From assembly GCF_027923705.1 (NCBI RefSeq), contig NZ_AP026442.1:1488001-1552000 (forward strand): a stretch of 64,000 bases of DNA, given 5' to 3'. The stretch is from Cellulomonas sp. NTE-D12. Its GTDB lineage: Bacteria; Actinomycetota; Actinomycetes; Actinomycetales; Cellulomonadaceae. Under the pieces are notes generated by a model, which saw only the letters and a program-made list of their open reading frames with translations, did not search any database and was not told the origin of the DNA. Below, in pieces: positions 1 to 8,845 of this stretch. The translations under genes and the position numbers were made by a program. The number at the start of each line of letters is the position of its first letter. Within the stretch, counting starts at the first letter, position 1.

Positions 1-243
1 GGCGACGTCGTAGCCCGCGTCGACCTGCGGCGAGCGGTAGAACGGCGACAGCCACAGGGCGTCGACGCCCAGCTCGACCAGGTGGTCCAGGTGGGCCGTG
101 ATGCCGGGCAGGTCGCCGATGCCGTCACCGTCCGAGTCGGCGAACGAGCGCGGGTACACCTGGTAGATCACGGCGGAACGCCACCACTGCGCGTCAGCCG
201 GGGCGGTGTGCACGCGGACGCGGTCGGGAGCGGTGCTGGTCAT
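1..243 (-). CDS. GH13 alpha-glucosidase (oligo-1,6-glucosidase type), N-terminal part only
   Basis: The reverse strand from an ATG at 243 encodes about 81 residues before the window edge, so most of the gene, including the catalytic residues, is missing. The visible N-terminus contains WWRSAVIYQVYPRSF, then DSDGDGIGDLPGI and ALWLSPFYRSP. This is the classic start of the GH13 (beta/alpha)8 barrel in alpha-glucosidases and trehalulose-type hydrolases, including the Asp-rich calcium loop. A GAGAGG stretch lies 5 nt before the ATG. It probably hydrolyses maltose or maltodextrin imported by the neighbouring ABC system. The family is clear; the exact substrate cannot be read from this fragment. Confidence 0.85.
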   Translation of the reverse strand, partial: MTSTAPDRVRVHTAPADAQWWRSAVIYQVYPRSFADSDGDGIGDLPGITAHLDHLVELGVDALWLSPFYRSPQVDAGYDVA

Positions 244-367
244 GGAGGCCTCTCGGACGGTGCGGCGGGGCGCCGCGCGGGCGCGTCGGGACGCGACGGT
301 GCAGGACGTGACGGCTCGGGCGGTGCGGTGGTGGGGTGCCGACGGCACCGGACGGCCGGAGCCGTCG

Positions 368-1432
368 TCAGACCGCGGCGGCCCCGGGTCCGGGGAGCAC
401 CAGGGCACCGGCGGGCGCGGCGCCGGTGGAACCGCGCACGACCAGCTCCGGCTGGAACAGCAGCTCCGCCCGGGAGACCGGCGTGGAGCGGATCTCCGCG
501 ACGAGCGCCGCGACGGCGGCGTGCCCCATCGCCGCCACCGGCTGCCGGATCGTGGTCAAGGGCGGGTCGGTGAAGGCGATCAGCGGCGAGTCGTCGAAGC
601 CGACCACGGAGAGGTCGTCCGGCACCCGGAACCCGCGCGAGCGGGCGGCACGGACCGCGCCGAGGGCCATCAGGTCCGACCCGCAGATCACCGCGGTGTG
701 CCCGGACTCGATCAGCTCGAGGGCGGCGGACTGACCACCCTCGACCGTGAAGAGGGTCGAGACGATGTGCTGCTCGGGCTCGGCGACGCCCTGCCGCCGG
801 AGCAGCTCGGAGAACGCGTCGATCTTGCGGCGCACCGGCACGAACCGCGTCGGCCCCACGGCCAGCCCGATCGACCGGTGGCCGAGCGACGTCAGGTGCC
901 GGACGGCCTGCTCCATCGCGGCCGCGTCGTCCGTCGACACCGTCGGCGCGTCGACGCCCGCGGCGAACCCGTTGACCAGCACGAGCGGGATGCCGCGGCT
1001 GCGCAGCCGCTGGTAGCGCTCGGTGCTGGCGGACGTGTCGGCGTGCAGGCCGGACACGAAGACGATGCCGTCCACCCCGTGCTCGAGCAGCATCTCCACG
1101 TACTGGTCCTCGGTGGTGCCGCCCGGCGACTGCGTGCACAGCAGCGGCGTGTACCCGCGGTCGGACAGCATCGTCTCGATCACCTGCGCGAACGCCGGGA
1201 ACACGGGGTTGCTCAGCTCCGGCACCACCAGCCCGACGAGGCCGGCAGGCCGCGAGTGCAGCCGGTCGGGCCGTTCGTAGCCGAGCACGTCGAGGGCGGC
1301 GAGCACCGCCTGGCGGGTGTGGGAGGACACCCCGTGCTTGCCGTTGAGCACGCGCGACACCGTGGCGGTGCTGACACCTGCCTGTTCGGCGATGTCGGTC
1401 AGCCGGGTGCGTGCCGGCGGCAGCAGAGACAC
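368..1432 (-). CDS. LacI-family transcriptional repressor of the maltodextrin locus
   Basis: This 354-residue protein has a LacI helix-turn-helix at residues 11-31 (LTDIAEQAGVSTATVSRVLN), a hinge, and a periplasmic-binding-protein-like sensor domain ending in the usual VVGFDDSPL and LTTIRQP segments. I chose the GTG at 1430-1432 because GAGGAGG lies 4 nt upstream. The frame stays open to an ATG at 1519, but that extension has no ribosome site and is not LacI-like. It lies between the GH13 gene and the divergent malE gene, so it is most likely the maltose/maltodextrin repressor binding the shared intergenic region. The effector sugar is inferred from context only. Confidence 0.88.
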   Translation of the reverse strand: MSLLPPARTRLTDIAEQAGVSTATVSRVLNGKHGVSSHTRQAVLAALDVLGYERPDRLHSRPAGLVGLVVPELSNPVFPAFAQVIETMLSDRGYTPLLCTQSPGGTTEDQYVEMLLEHGVDGIVFVSGLHADTSASTERYQRLRSRGIPLVLVNGFAAGVDAPTVSTDDAAAMEQAVRHLTSLGHRSIGLAVGPTRFVPVRRKIDAFSELLRRQGVAEPEQHIVSTLFTVEGGQSAALELIESGHTAVICGSDLMALGAVRAARSRGFRVPDDLSVVGFDDSPLIAFTDPPLTTIRQPVAAMGHAAVAALVAEIRSTPVSRAELLFQPELVVRGSTGAAPAGALVLPGPGAAAV

Positions 1433-1515
1433 GGGACCTCCTCGTCCATCACGGGTGCGACGGTCAATCATGCCCGGCGCGTCGTCGGCGTGTCTCCGTC
1501 CGACGTCCCAGCCCT

Positions 1516-1577
1516 GCAAACCGTTGCCTGAAAGTTACCGTAACGAGTTGCTGATGCGATCACAAGCGCGTTACCGT
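1516..1577 (+). promoter_or_regulatory. malE promoter with candidate LacI-family operators
   Basis: A sigma70-like promoter is visible: TTGCTG at 1548-1553, an 18-nt spacer and TACCGT at 1572-1577. The palindrome GTTACCGTAAC lies at 1534-1544, just upstream of the -35. Its half GTTACCGT recurs at 1570-1577 over the -10. A second dyad, GCAAACCGTTGC, is at 1516-1527. These dyads suit repression by the divergent LacI protein. The sites are read by eye and not tested. Confidence 0.5.
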
Positions 1578-1650
1578 CCCAGCCATCAGGCCATCGTCGG
1601 CGGGCGTCCCGTCGGCCGACGGCACGACTTCCACCGAGGAGCACACAACG

Positions 1651-2898
1651 ATGCGACGGAGCATCCCCCTCGCGGCGATCGCCGGAGTGACCCTGGCGCT
1701 GGCCGCATGTTCGGGCTCGGGGTCGGGTTCCGGCTCCACCGCGAGCGCCACCGCGAGCGCGAAGCCGACGCTCAGCGGCACCCTGACCATGTGGGTCGAC
1801 GAGACCCGCATCGACTCCATGAAGCCGATCGTCGACGAGTTCCAGCAGCAGACCGGCGTGAAGGTCGACCTGGTGCAGAAGGTGTCGGGCGACATCCGCA
1901 CCGACTTCGTCTCGCAGGTACCCACCGGGCAGGGCCCCGACGTGATCATCGGCGCGCACGACTGGACCGGTGAGTTCGTCAACAACGGCGTCGTCGCCAC
2001 CGTCCAGCTCGGCGACAAGGCGAAGGACTTCAGCAAGTCCGCCGTCTCCGCGTTCGCCTACAACGGCCAGCAGTACGGCGTGCCGTACGCCATCGAGAAC
2101 ATCGCGCTGGTCCGCAACAACAAGCTCCTCCAGGACACGACGGCGAAGACGTTCGACGACCTGGTGACGCAGGCCAAGACGGCCAACACCCCGTTCTCCG
2201 TGCTGATCCAGCAGGGTGACAAGGGCGACGCGTACCACCTGTACCCGCTGCAGACGTCCTTCGGCGCCCCGGTGTTCAAGCAGAAGGACGACGGCTCGTA
2301 CACCAACGAGATCGGCATGAGCGGCGACGCGGGCGCCAAGTTCGCGGCCTACCTGCAGAAGCTGGGCAAGGAGAAGGTCCTCGACGCCTCGATCGACGGC
2401 GACAAGGCCAAGCAGGCGTTCCTCGACGGCAAGGCGCCGTACATCATCACCGGCCCGTGGAACACCACCGCGTTCACCAAGGCGGGCATGGACATCTCCG
2501 TGCTGCCGATCCCGAGCGCCGGAGGCCAGGAGGCCAAGCCGTTCGTCGGCGTCCAGGGCGCGTTCATCTCGGCGAAGAGCAAGAACCCGCTGCTCGCGCA
2601 GGAGTTCGTGGTCAACTTCCTCACCACCGAGAAGGTGCAGACCGAGCTGTACAAGAGCGGTGGCCGCCTGCCGGCCCTCACCGCCGCGGCCAGCAAGGTG
2701 GACGACAAGGTGCTCGCCGGCTTCAACGCCGCCGGTTCCACCGGTGCGCCGATGCCGTCCATCCCCGAGATGGGCTCCGTGTGGTCCTTCTGGGGCACCA
2801 CCGAGGTGCAGCTGATCAACGGCCAGGCGGCCGACCCGGCCGGCGCCTGGACCACCATGATCACCAACATCCAGAACGCCATCGCCACCAAGAAGTGA
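1651..2898 (+). CDS. malE: Maltose/maltodextrin ABC transporter substrate-binding lipoprotein
   Basis: This 415-residue protein begins with a lipoprotein signal peptide whose lipobox is LAAC (Cys20). A Ser/Gly/Ala-rich linker follows, then a family 1 extracellular solute-binding domain (GTLTMWVDE, PTGQGPDVIIGAHDW, YGVPYAIENIALVRN) close to MalE. It is expected to sit on the outer face of the membrane and deliver maltodextrin to the MalF/MalG-type permeases encoded downstream. The ATG at 1651 follows GAGGAG at 9 nt. A strong hairpin after the gene may let it be expressed above the permease genes. Substrate preference is inferred from family and neighbours. Confidence 0.92.
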   Translation: MRRSIPLAAIAGVTLALAACSGSGSGSGSTASATASAKPTLSGTLTMWVDETRIDSMKPIVDEFQQQTGVKVDLVQKVSGDIRTDFVSQVPTGQGPDVIIGAHDWTGEFVNNGVVATVQLGDKAKDFSKSAVSAFAYNGQQYGVPYAIENIALVRNNKLLQDTTAKTFDDLVTQAKTANTPFSVLIQQGDKGDAYHLYPLQTSFGAPVFKQKDDGSYTNEIGMSGDAGAKFAAYLQKLGKEKVLDASIDGDKAKQAFLDGKAPYIITGPWNTTAFTKAGMDISVLPIPSAGGQEAKPFVGVQGAFISAKSKNPLLAQEFVVNFLTTEKVQTELYKSGGRLPALTAAASKVDDKVLAGFNAAGSTGAPMPSIPEMGSVWSFWGTTEVQLINGQAADPAGAWTTMITNIQNAIATKK

Positions 2899-2938
2899 CG
2901 CCCGTGACCGGTCGCTGACCGGTCAGGGAGAGGCGGTC

Positions 2939-2972
2939 GCGGTCCCGCCGGGGATTCACCCGGCGGGACCGC
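2939..2972 (+). terminator. Intercistronic stem-loop between malE and malF
   Basis: A perfect 14-bp stem (GCGGTCCCGCCGGG and its complement) encloses the loop GATTCA. No T-run follows, and malF lies only 100 nt downstream on the same strand. It is therefore more likely an attenuator or 3'-end stabiliser of malE mRNA than a full terminator. The family analogue is the stem-loop region between malE and malF in enteric bacteria. Confidence 0.6.
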
Positions 2973-3073
2973 CCCGCCGCCGGGCGGCCGCCAGGCGCCG
3001 CCGCCCGGACAGGACCACCATGAGCCGCAGACGACGACGTCACCCGGCCGTCCCGGCCGCCTCGAGGAGCACC

Positions 3074-4693
3074 ATGTCCCACCAGGGAACCCAGGTAGAG
3101 ATCCCGGACGAGGCGCCCCCGCGCACGCCGTCCGGCCGGCGCACCGGCGTGGGGGACACGTCCCACGCCCGCAGCTGGTCCCGCGGCTTCTTCGTCAAGC
3201 TGGCCGTCGTCGCCATCGCCGACGCCGTCAGCGTGTACGGCATCCTCACCGCGGTCGCCGTGCAGTCGTGGGGTGTCGCGGCGTTCCTGCTCGCGGCGCT
3301 CGTCGCCATCACGTGGGTGTACTTCTCCCGGCGCGGCCTGCCGGCCAAGTACCTGCTGCCGGGGCTGCTCTTCCTGCTCGTGTACCAGCTGTTCGTGATG
3401 GGGTACACCGCCTACGTCGCCTTCACCAACTACGGCGACGGGCACAACTCCACGAAGAGCGATGCGGTCGCCCAGATCCTGGTGCAGAACGAGAAGCGGG
3501 TGGAGGGCTCCGCCACCTACCCGCTCACCGTCGTCGACAAGGCCGGCACGGTCGGCTTCGCCGTCGTCGTCGACGGCAAGGCGGAGGTCGGTTCGGCGTC
3601 GCAGCCGCTGACCGCGGTGGACGGTGCGACCGTCGACGGCGGCAAGGTGACCGCGGTGCCGGGCTGGCAGGTGCTGGACTTCGCCTCGATCGCCGGCCGG
3701 CAGGACGAGATCGTCAACCTGCGCGTGCCGTTCTCCTCGAACCCGGACGACGGGTCGCTGCGCACCCAGGACGCCCAGAACGGCTACCTGTACAGGTCCG
3801 CGCTGACGTACGACGCGGCGGCCGACTCGATGACGGACACGAGCACGGGGACGGTGTACCGGCCCGACTCGCGCGGCAGCTTCGTCTCGCCCGACGGGAC
3901 CGCGCTGACCCCCGGCTGGCGCGTCGCGGTCGGCTTCTCGAACTTCACGCAGATGTTCACCGACAGCCGGTTGTCCGGGCCGTTCACCCAGATCCTGGTG
4001 TGGACCTTCGTGTTCGCGGGGCTCTCGGTGCTGACGACGTTCGCGCTGGGACTGTTCCTGGCGATCACGTTCAACGACCCGCGGGTCCGTGGCCGGCGCG
4101 TCTACCGGTCCCTGCTGATCCTGCCGTACGCCTTCCCCGCCTTCCTGTCCGCGCTGGTCTGGCGAGGCATGCTCAACCAGCGGTTCGGGTACGTCAACGA
4201 GGTGCTGCTGGGCGGGGCGAACGTGCCGTGGTTGACCGACGGCACGCTGGCCAAGGTGTCCGTGCTGATGGTCAACCTGTGGCTGGGCTTCCCGTACATG
4301 TTCCTGGTGTGCACGGGGGCGCTGCAGTCGATCCCGACCGACATCATCGAGTCGGCGCGGATGGACGGCGCGAGCCCCTTCCGGATCTTCCGGTCGATGA
4401 CCCTGCCGCTGCTGATGATCTCCGTCGCGCCGCTGCTGATCTCGAGCTTCGCGTTCAACTTCAACAACTTCTCGCTGATCTACATGCTGACCGGCGGCGG
4501 ACCGAGCTTCACCGGTACCCCGGTCCTGATCGGGCACACGGACATCCTGATCTCGATGGTCTACGCGGTGGCGTTCGGCAGCGGTCTGAAGCAGTACGGC
4601 CTGGCGAGCGCCGTCTCGATCCTCATCTTCATCGTCGTCGGCCTCATCTCGTGGTGGGGCTTCCGGCGCACGCGCACCCTCGAGGAGCTCTGA
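3074..4693 (+). CDS. malF: Maltodextrin ABC transporter permease, MalF type
   Basis: This 539-residue membrane protein is MalF-like. It has N-terminal transmembrane helices, a long extracytoplasmic insert (roughly residues 120-290), then a six-helix core with the EAA loop ESARMDGASPFRIFRSMTLPL that contacts the ATPase. I chose the ATG at 3074 because GAGGAG lies 4 nt upstream. An in-frame ATG at 3020 would add 18 Arg-rich residues behind a weaker site. It pairs with MalG to form the channel. No ATP-binding subunit is encoded nearby, so a shared MsiK/MalK-type ATPase elsewhere is expected. Confidence 0.9.
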   Translation: MSHQGTQVEIPDEAPPRTPSGRRTGVGDTSHARSWSRGFFVKLAVVAIADAVSVYGILTAVAVQSWGVAAFLLAALVAITWVYFSRRGLPAKYLLPGLLFLLVYQLFVMGYTAYVAFTNYGDGHNSTKSDAVAQILVQNEKRVEGSATYPLTVVDKAGTVGFAVVVDGKAEVGSASQPLTAVDGATVDGGKVTAVPGWQVLDFASIAGRQDEIVNLRVPFSSNPDDGSLRTQDAQNGYLYRSALTYDAAADSMTDTSTGTVYRPDSRGSFVSPDGTALTPGWRVAVGFSNFTQMFTDSRLSGPFTQILVWTFVFAGLSVLTTFALGLFLAITFNDPRVRGRRVYRSLLILPYAFPAFLSALVWRGMLNQRFGYVNEVLLGGANVPWLTDGTLAKVSVLMVNLWLGFPYMFLVCTGALQSIPTDIIESARMDGASPFRIFRSMTLPLLMISVAPLLISSFAFNFNNFSLIYMLTGGGPSFTGTPVLIGHTDILISMVYAVAFGSGLKQYGLASAVSILIFIVVGLISWWGFRRTRTLEEL

Positions 4694-4694
4694 C

Positions 4695-5624
4695 ATGGCC
4701 GCGACCTCGACCCGGACCGGCACCGTCCTGCGGACGCCCATCAAGCCGACCCGCTCGCTCGAGCACCACGCCCCCGTGCACGGTGTGCGGTGGTGGCGGG
4801 AGATCGGCTGGCGGCACGTCGTCGCCGTCGTCATGGTGGTCGTCTGCGTGCTGCCGCTGCTGTACGTGCTGTCCGCCTCGTTCAACCCGGGCGGCACTCT
4901 GACGGGCTCGAACCAGCTTTTCCGGCACGTCTCGGCGCAGAACTACCAGGACCTGTGGGGCCGGTACTTCGGCTCGTGGCTGCTGAACTCGTTGCTGGTG
5001 TGCACGGTGACCGCCGTCGGCACGGTGCTGATGGGCGCGGCCGCCGCCTACGCGTTCAGCCGGTTCCGCTTCCGCGGACGGCGGGGCAGCCTGACGTTCC
5101 TGCTGCTGGTGCAGATGTTCCCGCAGATGCTCGCGTTCGTCGCGATCTTCCTGCTGCTGCTCAGCCTGTCCAAGGTGTTCCCCGCGATCGGCGTGAACAG
5201 CCAGCTCGGGCTGATCGCGGTGTACCTCGGCGGTGCGCTGGGCGTGAACACGTTCCTGATGTACGGGTTCTTCAACACCGTCCCGCGTGAGCTGGACGAG
5301 GCGGCCAAGATCGACGGCGCCACGCACGCGCAGATCTTCTGGACGATCATCCTGCGGCTGGTCGCCCCCATCCTCGCGGTGGTGGGGCTGCTGTCGTTCG
5401 TCTCGTCGTACGGCGAGTTCATCATCGCCAAGATCGTGCTGCAGCGGCCGGAGAAGTGGACGCTCGCGGTCGGGCTCTACAGCTGGGCGGCGGACGAGAA
5501 GACCGCCCCCTGGGGGCTGTTCGCGGCCGGCGCGGTGCTGGCGGCCATCCCCGTGGTGCTGCTGTTCCAGTTCCTGCAGAAGTACATCGTGTCCGGGCTG
5601 ACGGCCGGTTCGGTCAAGGGGTGA
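4695..5624 (+). CDS. malG: Maltodextrin ABC transporter permease, MalG type
   Basis: This 309-residue protein has about six transmembrane helices and the EAA motif ELDEAAKIDGATHAQIFWTI that docks on the ATPase. Its C-terminus (FLQKYIVSGLTAGSVKG) is the usual MalG ending. The ATG starts one base after the malF stop, with GAGGAG inside the malF end. Its own stop overlaps the next GTG, so the three genes are translationally coupled. It forms the inner-membrane pore with MalF and takes substrate from the MalE lipoprotein. Confidence 0.92.
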   Translation: MAATSTRTGTVLRTPIKPTRSLEHHAPVHGVRWWREIGWRHVVAVVMVVVCVLPLLYVLSASFNPGGTLTGSNQLFRHVSAQNYQDLWGRYFGSWLLNSLLVCTVTAVGTVLMGAAAAYAFSRFRFRGRRGSLTFLLLVQMFPQMLAFVAIFLLLLSLSKVFPAIGVNSQLGLIAVYLGGALGVNTFLMYGFFNTVPRELDEAAKIDGATHAQIFWTIILRLVAPILAVVGLLSFVSSYGEFIIAKIVLQRPEKWTLAVGLYSWAADEKTAPWGLFAAGAVLAAIPVVLLFQFLQKYIVSGLTAGSVKG

Positions 5625-7492
5625 GCCGGGGCCGCACCCGGCAGGCGCCGCGGCACCGGCTCGACCGGCCGCACCACGACGGCTCGGCGCTCTACGTGGC
5701 GCCGGGCACCCCGGCGCTCGGCGACGTCGTGCGGGTACGCGTCCGCGTTCCCGCCGACCGGCCGGTCGACTCGGTGTGGGTGCGCGTGCTGCGGGACGGG
5801 GAACCGGTGATGGTGCCGGCCCGCGCGGACGGCGACGGCGGCGACGAGCGGTGGTTCGCGGTGGACGTCACCGTGCACAACCCCGTGACGGGGTACCGCT
5901 TCTTGCTGGACGAGCCCGGTGGCGCGCGGTGGCTGAACGGCACCGGCCTGCACGCCCGGGACGTCACGGACGCCGCCGACTTCCGGCTCTCGGTGCACCC
6001 ACCGGCCCCGTCGTGGACGAGCGGCGCCGTGGTGTACCAGGTGTTCCCGGACCGGTTCGCCCGTGCCGACGGGTACGACGGGCCACCGGCCGGAGGGCCG
6101 GCCTGGGCGGAGCCCGTGGCGTGGGACGTGCCGCCCGCGGCGACCGGTCGCTCCACGGGACGCCAGCTGTACGGGGGAGACCTCCGCGGGCTCGCCCAGC
6201 GGCTGGACCACCTCCAGCGGCTCGGGGTGGACACCGTCTACCTCACCCCGGTCTTCCCCGCGCGGTCGGTGCACCGGTACGACGCGACCAGCTTCGACCA
6301 CGTCGACCCCCTGCTGGGCGGCGACGAGGCGCTCGCAGACCTGTCCCGCGCGGTGCACGAGCGCGGGATGCGGCTGGTCGGCGACCTGACGACGAACCAC
6401 ACCGGTGCGGGCCACGACTGGTTCGAGGCCGCGCGGCAGGACCGCTCGGCGCCCGAGGCATCGCTGTACTACTGGACGGACAGCGAGCCCGGCTACGTCG
6501 GGTGGCTGGGCCACCCGTCCCTGCCCAAGCTGAACTACGGCGCGGGCAGCACGTTCGACCGGATGGTGTCCGGCCCCGGCTCCGTGACGGCACGCTGGCT
6601 GCGCGAGCCTTACGCGCTCGACGGCTGGCGGGTCGATGTGGCGAACATGACCGGCCGGCACGGGTCCGACGACCTGACGCACCGCGTGGCGCGCGAGATG
6701 CGGGAGACGATGTCTGCGGTCAACCCGGCGACGGTGCTGGTCGCGGAGCACTTCCACGACGCGGGGGAGGACCTGCGGGCCGGCGGCTGGCAGGCGGCGA
6801 TGAACTACGCCGGGTTCGCGACGCCGGTGGGCGGGTGGCTGGTGGACCCGGCGGCCGGCCTGACCATGCCGGGCATCCCCGTGCCCCGGGCCTCGCGGCG
6901 CGGGAGGGCGATGGTGGCGACGATGCGCGAGGTGCTGGCGGGCGTGCCGTGGTCGGTGGCGGCGCACCAGTGGAACCTGCTCGGCTCGCACGACACGCCC
7001 CGCATCCGGACGCTGGCGGGCAGCGCGGCCGCGGTGGAGGTGGCCGCCGGGCTCCTCTTCACGTATCCGGGCACGCCGATGGTCTTCGCCGGCGACGAGG
7101 GGGGTCTGACCGGGTCCACAGGCGAGGGGGCGCGGGTACCGATGCCCTGGGCCGACATCGACGGCGGCGGCTCGCGGTGGGACCGGGGCACGTTCGACGT
7201 CTACCGCCGGCTGATCGAGGTCCGGCGGGGGAGCCGGGCGCTGCGCGAGGGCGGGCTACGCTGGGCGGTGGTGCACGACGACGCGGTCGCGTTCCTGCGC
7301 GAGACGGCCGACGAGCGCGTTCTGGTGCTCCTGGCCAGGGGCCGGTGGCCGGGGGCGCGGTTGCCGCGCACCCTGCTGGCCGGCGGTTCAGCGCCCGAGC
7401 GGCTGCACGGCGACGGCGAGCTGGAGGTCCGGCGGGACGGACTCGTCCTTCCCGGCGACGGACCGGCGGTCCACGTCTGGCGACTGTCCTGA
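5621..7492 (+). CDS. GH13 cyclomaltodextrinase/maltogenic amylase-like glycosidase
   Basis: The GTG at 5621 overlaps the malG stop (GTGA) and gives 623 residues. Residues 20-125 form a beta-sandwich domain of the kind found in neopullulanases and MalZ. The barrel follows with all four GH13 regions: GDLTTNH (254-260), GWRVDVA with nucleophile Asp339, LVAEHF with acid/base Glu376, and GSHD with Asp458. There is no signal peptide, so the enzyme should be cytoplasmic and cut imported maltodextrins or cyclodextrins. It is the last gene of the mal operon. Family membership is firm; the choice between cyclomaltodextrinase, maltogenic amylase and maltodextrin glucosidase is open. Confidence 0.88.
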   Translation: MSRGRTRQAPRHRLDRPHHDGSALYVAPGTPALGDVVRVRVRVPADRPVDSVWVRVLRDGEPVMVPARADGDGGDERWFAVDVTVHNPVTGYRFLLDEPGGARWLNGTGLHARDVTDAADFRLSVHPPAPSWTSGAVVYQVFPDRFARADGYDGPPAGGPAWAEPVAWDVPPAATGRSTGRQLYGGDLRGLAQRLDHLQRLGVDTVYLTPVFPARSVHRYDATSFDHVDPLLGGDEALADLSRAVHERGMRLVGDLTTNHTGAGHDWFEAARQDRSAPEASLYYWTDSEPGYVGWLGHPSLPKLNYGAGSTFDRMVSGPGSVTARWLREPYALDGWRVDVANMTGRHGSDDLTHRVAREMRETMSAVNPATVLVAEHFHDAGEDLRAGGWQAAMNYAGFATPVGGWLVDPAAGLTMPGIPVPRASRRGRAMVATMREVLAGVPWSVAAHQWNLLGSHDTPRIRTLAGSAAAVEVAAGLLFTYPGTPMVFAGDEGGLTGSTGEGARVPMPWADIDGGGSRWDRGTFDVYRRLIEVRRGSRALREGGLRWAVVHDDAVAFLRETADERVLVLLARGRWPGARLPRTLLAGGSAPERLHGDGELEVRRDGLVLPGDGPAVHVWRLS

Positions 7493-7526
7493 CCGGCGGG
7501 GTGCGCGGTCGCCTAGGGTTTCCCGC

Positions 7527-8828
7527 GTGACCGTCGTGCACCCCGCCGTGCCCGGCAACCAGGCCGCCCTCGTGCCCGGCTACGCCGAACGGGACCTGCA
7601 GCGCTGGGTCCACGAGGGGTCGAAGAACCAGGAGCGCACGCCGTTCGAGCGCGACCGCGCCCGCCTGGTGCACTCCTCGGCGCTCCGGCGGCTCGGCGCC
7701 AAGACCCAGGTGCTCGGCCCCGCGTCCGACGACTTCGTGCGCACGCGCCTCACGCACACCCTCGAGGTCGCGCAGGTCGGCCGCGAGCTCGGCAAGACGC
7801 TCGGGTGCGACCCGGACGTCGTGGACACCGCCTGCCTGGCGCACGACCTCGGCCACCCGCCGTTCGGGCACAACGGCGAGCGGGCGCTCGCCGACCTGTC
7901 CCGGCACATCGGCGGCTTCGAGGGCAACGCCCAGACGCTCCGGCTGCTCACCCGCCTCGAGCCCAAGGTCGTCGGCCCCGACGGCCCGGTGGGTCTCAAC
8001 CTGACGCGCGCCAGCCTCGACGCCTCGGTGAAGTACCCGTGGCGGTACGGGGAGGGGCCGGTCAGCGCCGCGAGCGGCCGACCGACCCACAAGTTCGGCG
8101 TGTACGAGGACGACCTGCCGGTGTTCACGTGGCTGCGTGAGGGCGCGCCGGCGGGCCGCAAGTGCCTCGAGGCGCAGGTGATGGACCTGGCCGACGACAT
8201 CTCCTACTCGGTGCACGACGTCGAGGACGCCGTGGTCGGAGGCCGGTTCGACCTGGTGGTGCTGACCGACGACGACGAGCGCGCTCGCGTCGTCGAGGCG
8301 GTGGAGACCTGGTACGGCGACCAGGTGGACGCTGACGGCCTGCAGGCCGCCACGGACCGGCTGGTCGACGCCGAGCTGTGGACCACCGGCTTCGACGGCT
8401 CCCGTGGCGCGCTGGCCATGCTCAAGGACGCCACGAGCCAGCTGATCGGCCGGTTCGCCGCCGCGGCCCAGCGTGCCACGCGCGAGCAGTACGGTCCCGG
8501 ACCGCTCACCCGGTACGCCGCAGACCTGATCGTGCCGATCGAGACGGTGGCCGAGATCCTCGTCCTCAAGGGCCTCGCGGTCGCGTACGTGATGGCGCCG
8601 CGCGAGCTCGAGCCGCTCTACCAGCGGCAGCGCGAGATGCTCGTCGACCTGGTCCGGGTCCTGTCCGAGCGGGCGCCGATCGCACTCGAGCCGCCGTTCG
8701 CCGCCGACTGGGCGGAGGCGTCGGACGACGCCGCCCGCCTGCGCGTGGTGATCGACCAGGTCGCCTCCCTCACGGACGTCTCGGCGGCCTCCTGGCACGC
8801 CGACCTCGTCGCACCGCCCTACCGCTGA
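7527..8828 (+). CDS. dgt: Deoxyguanosinetriphosphate triphosphohydrolase-like protein
   Basis: This 433-residue HD-domain protein carries RTRLTHTLEV with His77 and the metal-binding CLAHDLGHPPFGHNGE (His106, Asp107), as in dNTP triphosphohydrolases. The family cleaves dGTP or other dNTPs to nucleoside plus triphosphate and shapes the dNTP pool. It directly precedes dnaG, a common actinobacterial arrangement that fits a link to replication. The GTG has no ribosome-binding site. A TAGGGT box at 7514-7519 lies 7 nt before it, which suggests a leaderless transcript. Substrate specificity within the family is not readable. Confidence 0.93.
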   Translation: MTVVHPAVPGNQAALVPGYAERDLQRWVHEGSKNQERTPFERDRARLVHSSALRRLGAKTQVLGPASDDFVRTRLTHTLEVAQVGRELGKTLGCDPDVVDTACLAHDLGHPPFGHNGERALADLSRHIGGFEGNAQTLRLLTRLEPKVVGPDGPVGLNLTRASLDASVKYPWRYGEGPVSAASGRPTHKFGVYEDDLPVFTWLREGAPAGRKCLEAQVMDLADDISYSVHDVEDAVVGGRFDLVVLTDDDERARVVEAVETWYGDQVDADGLQAATDRLVDAELWTTGFDGSRGALAMLKDATSQLIGRFAAAAQRATREQYGPGPLTRYAADLIVPIETVAEILVLKGLAVAYVMAPRELEPLYQRQREMLVDLVRVLSERAPIALEPPFAADWAEASDDAARLRVVIDQVASLTDVSAASWHADLVAPPYR

Positions 8829-8845
8829 CGACCTACACTTCGCGC

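Noticed and set aside
3020..3073. Earlier in-frame ATG for malF
   Set aside because: It would add an Arg-rich tail with a weak ribosome site; the ATG at 3074 has a good GAGGAG.
2861..4897. Long reverse-strand open frame over malF (about 680 codons)
   Set aside because: It is antisense to a clear permease gene, is rich in Arg, Asp and His from GC-skewed codons, and has no recognisable motif.
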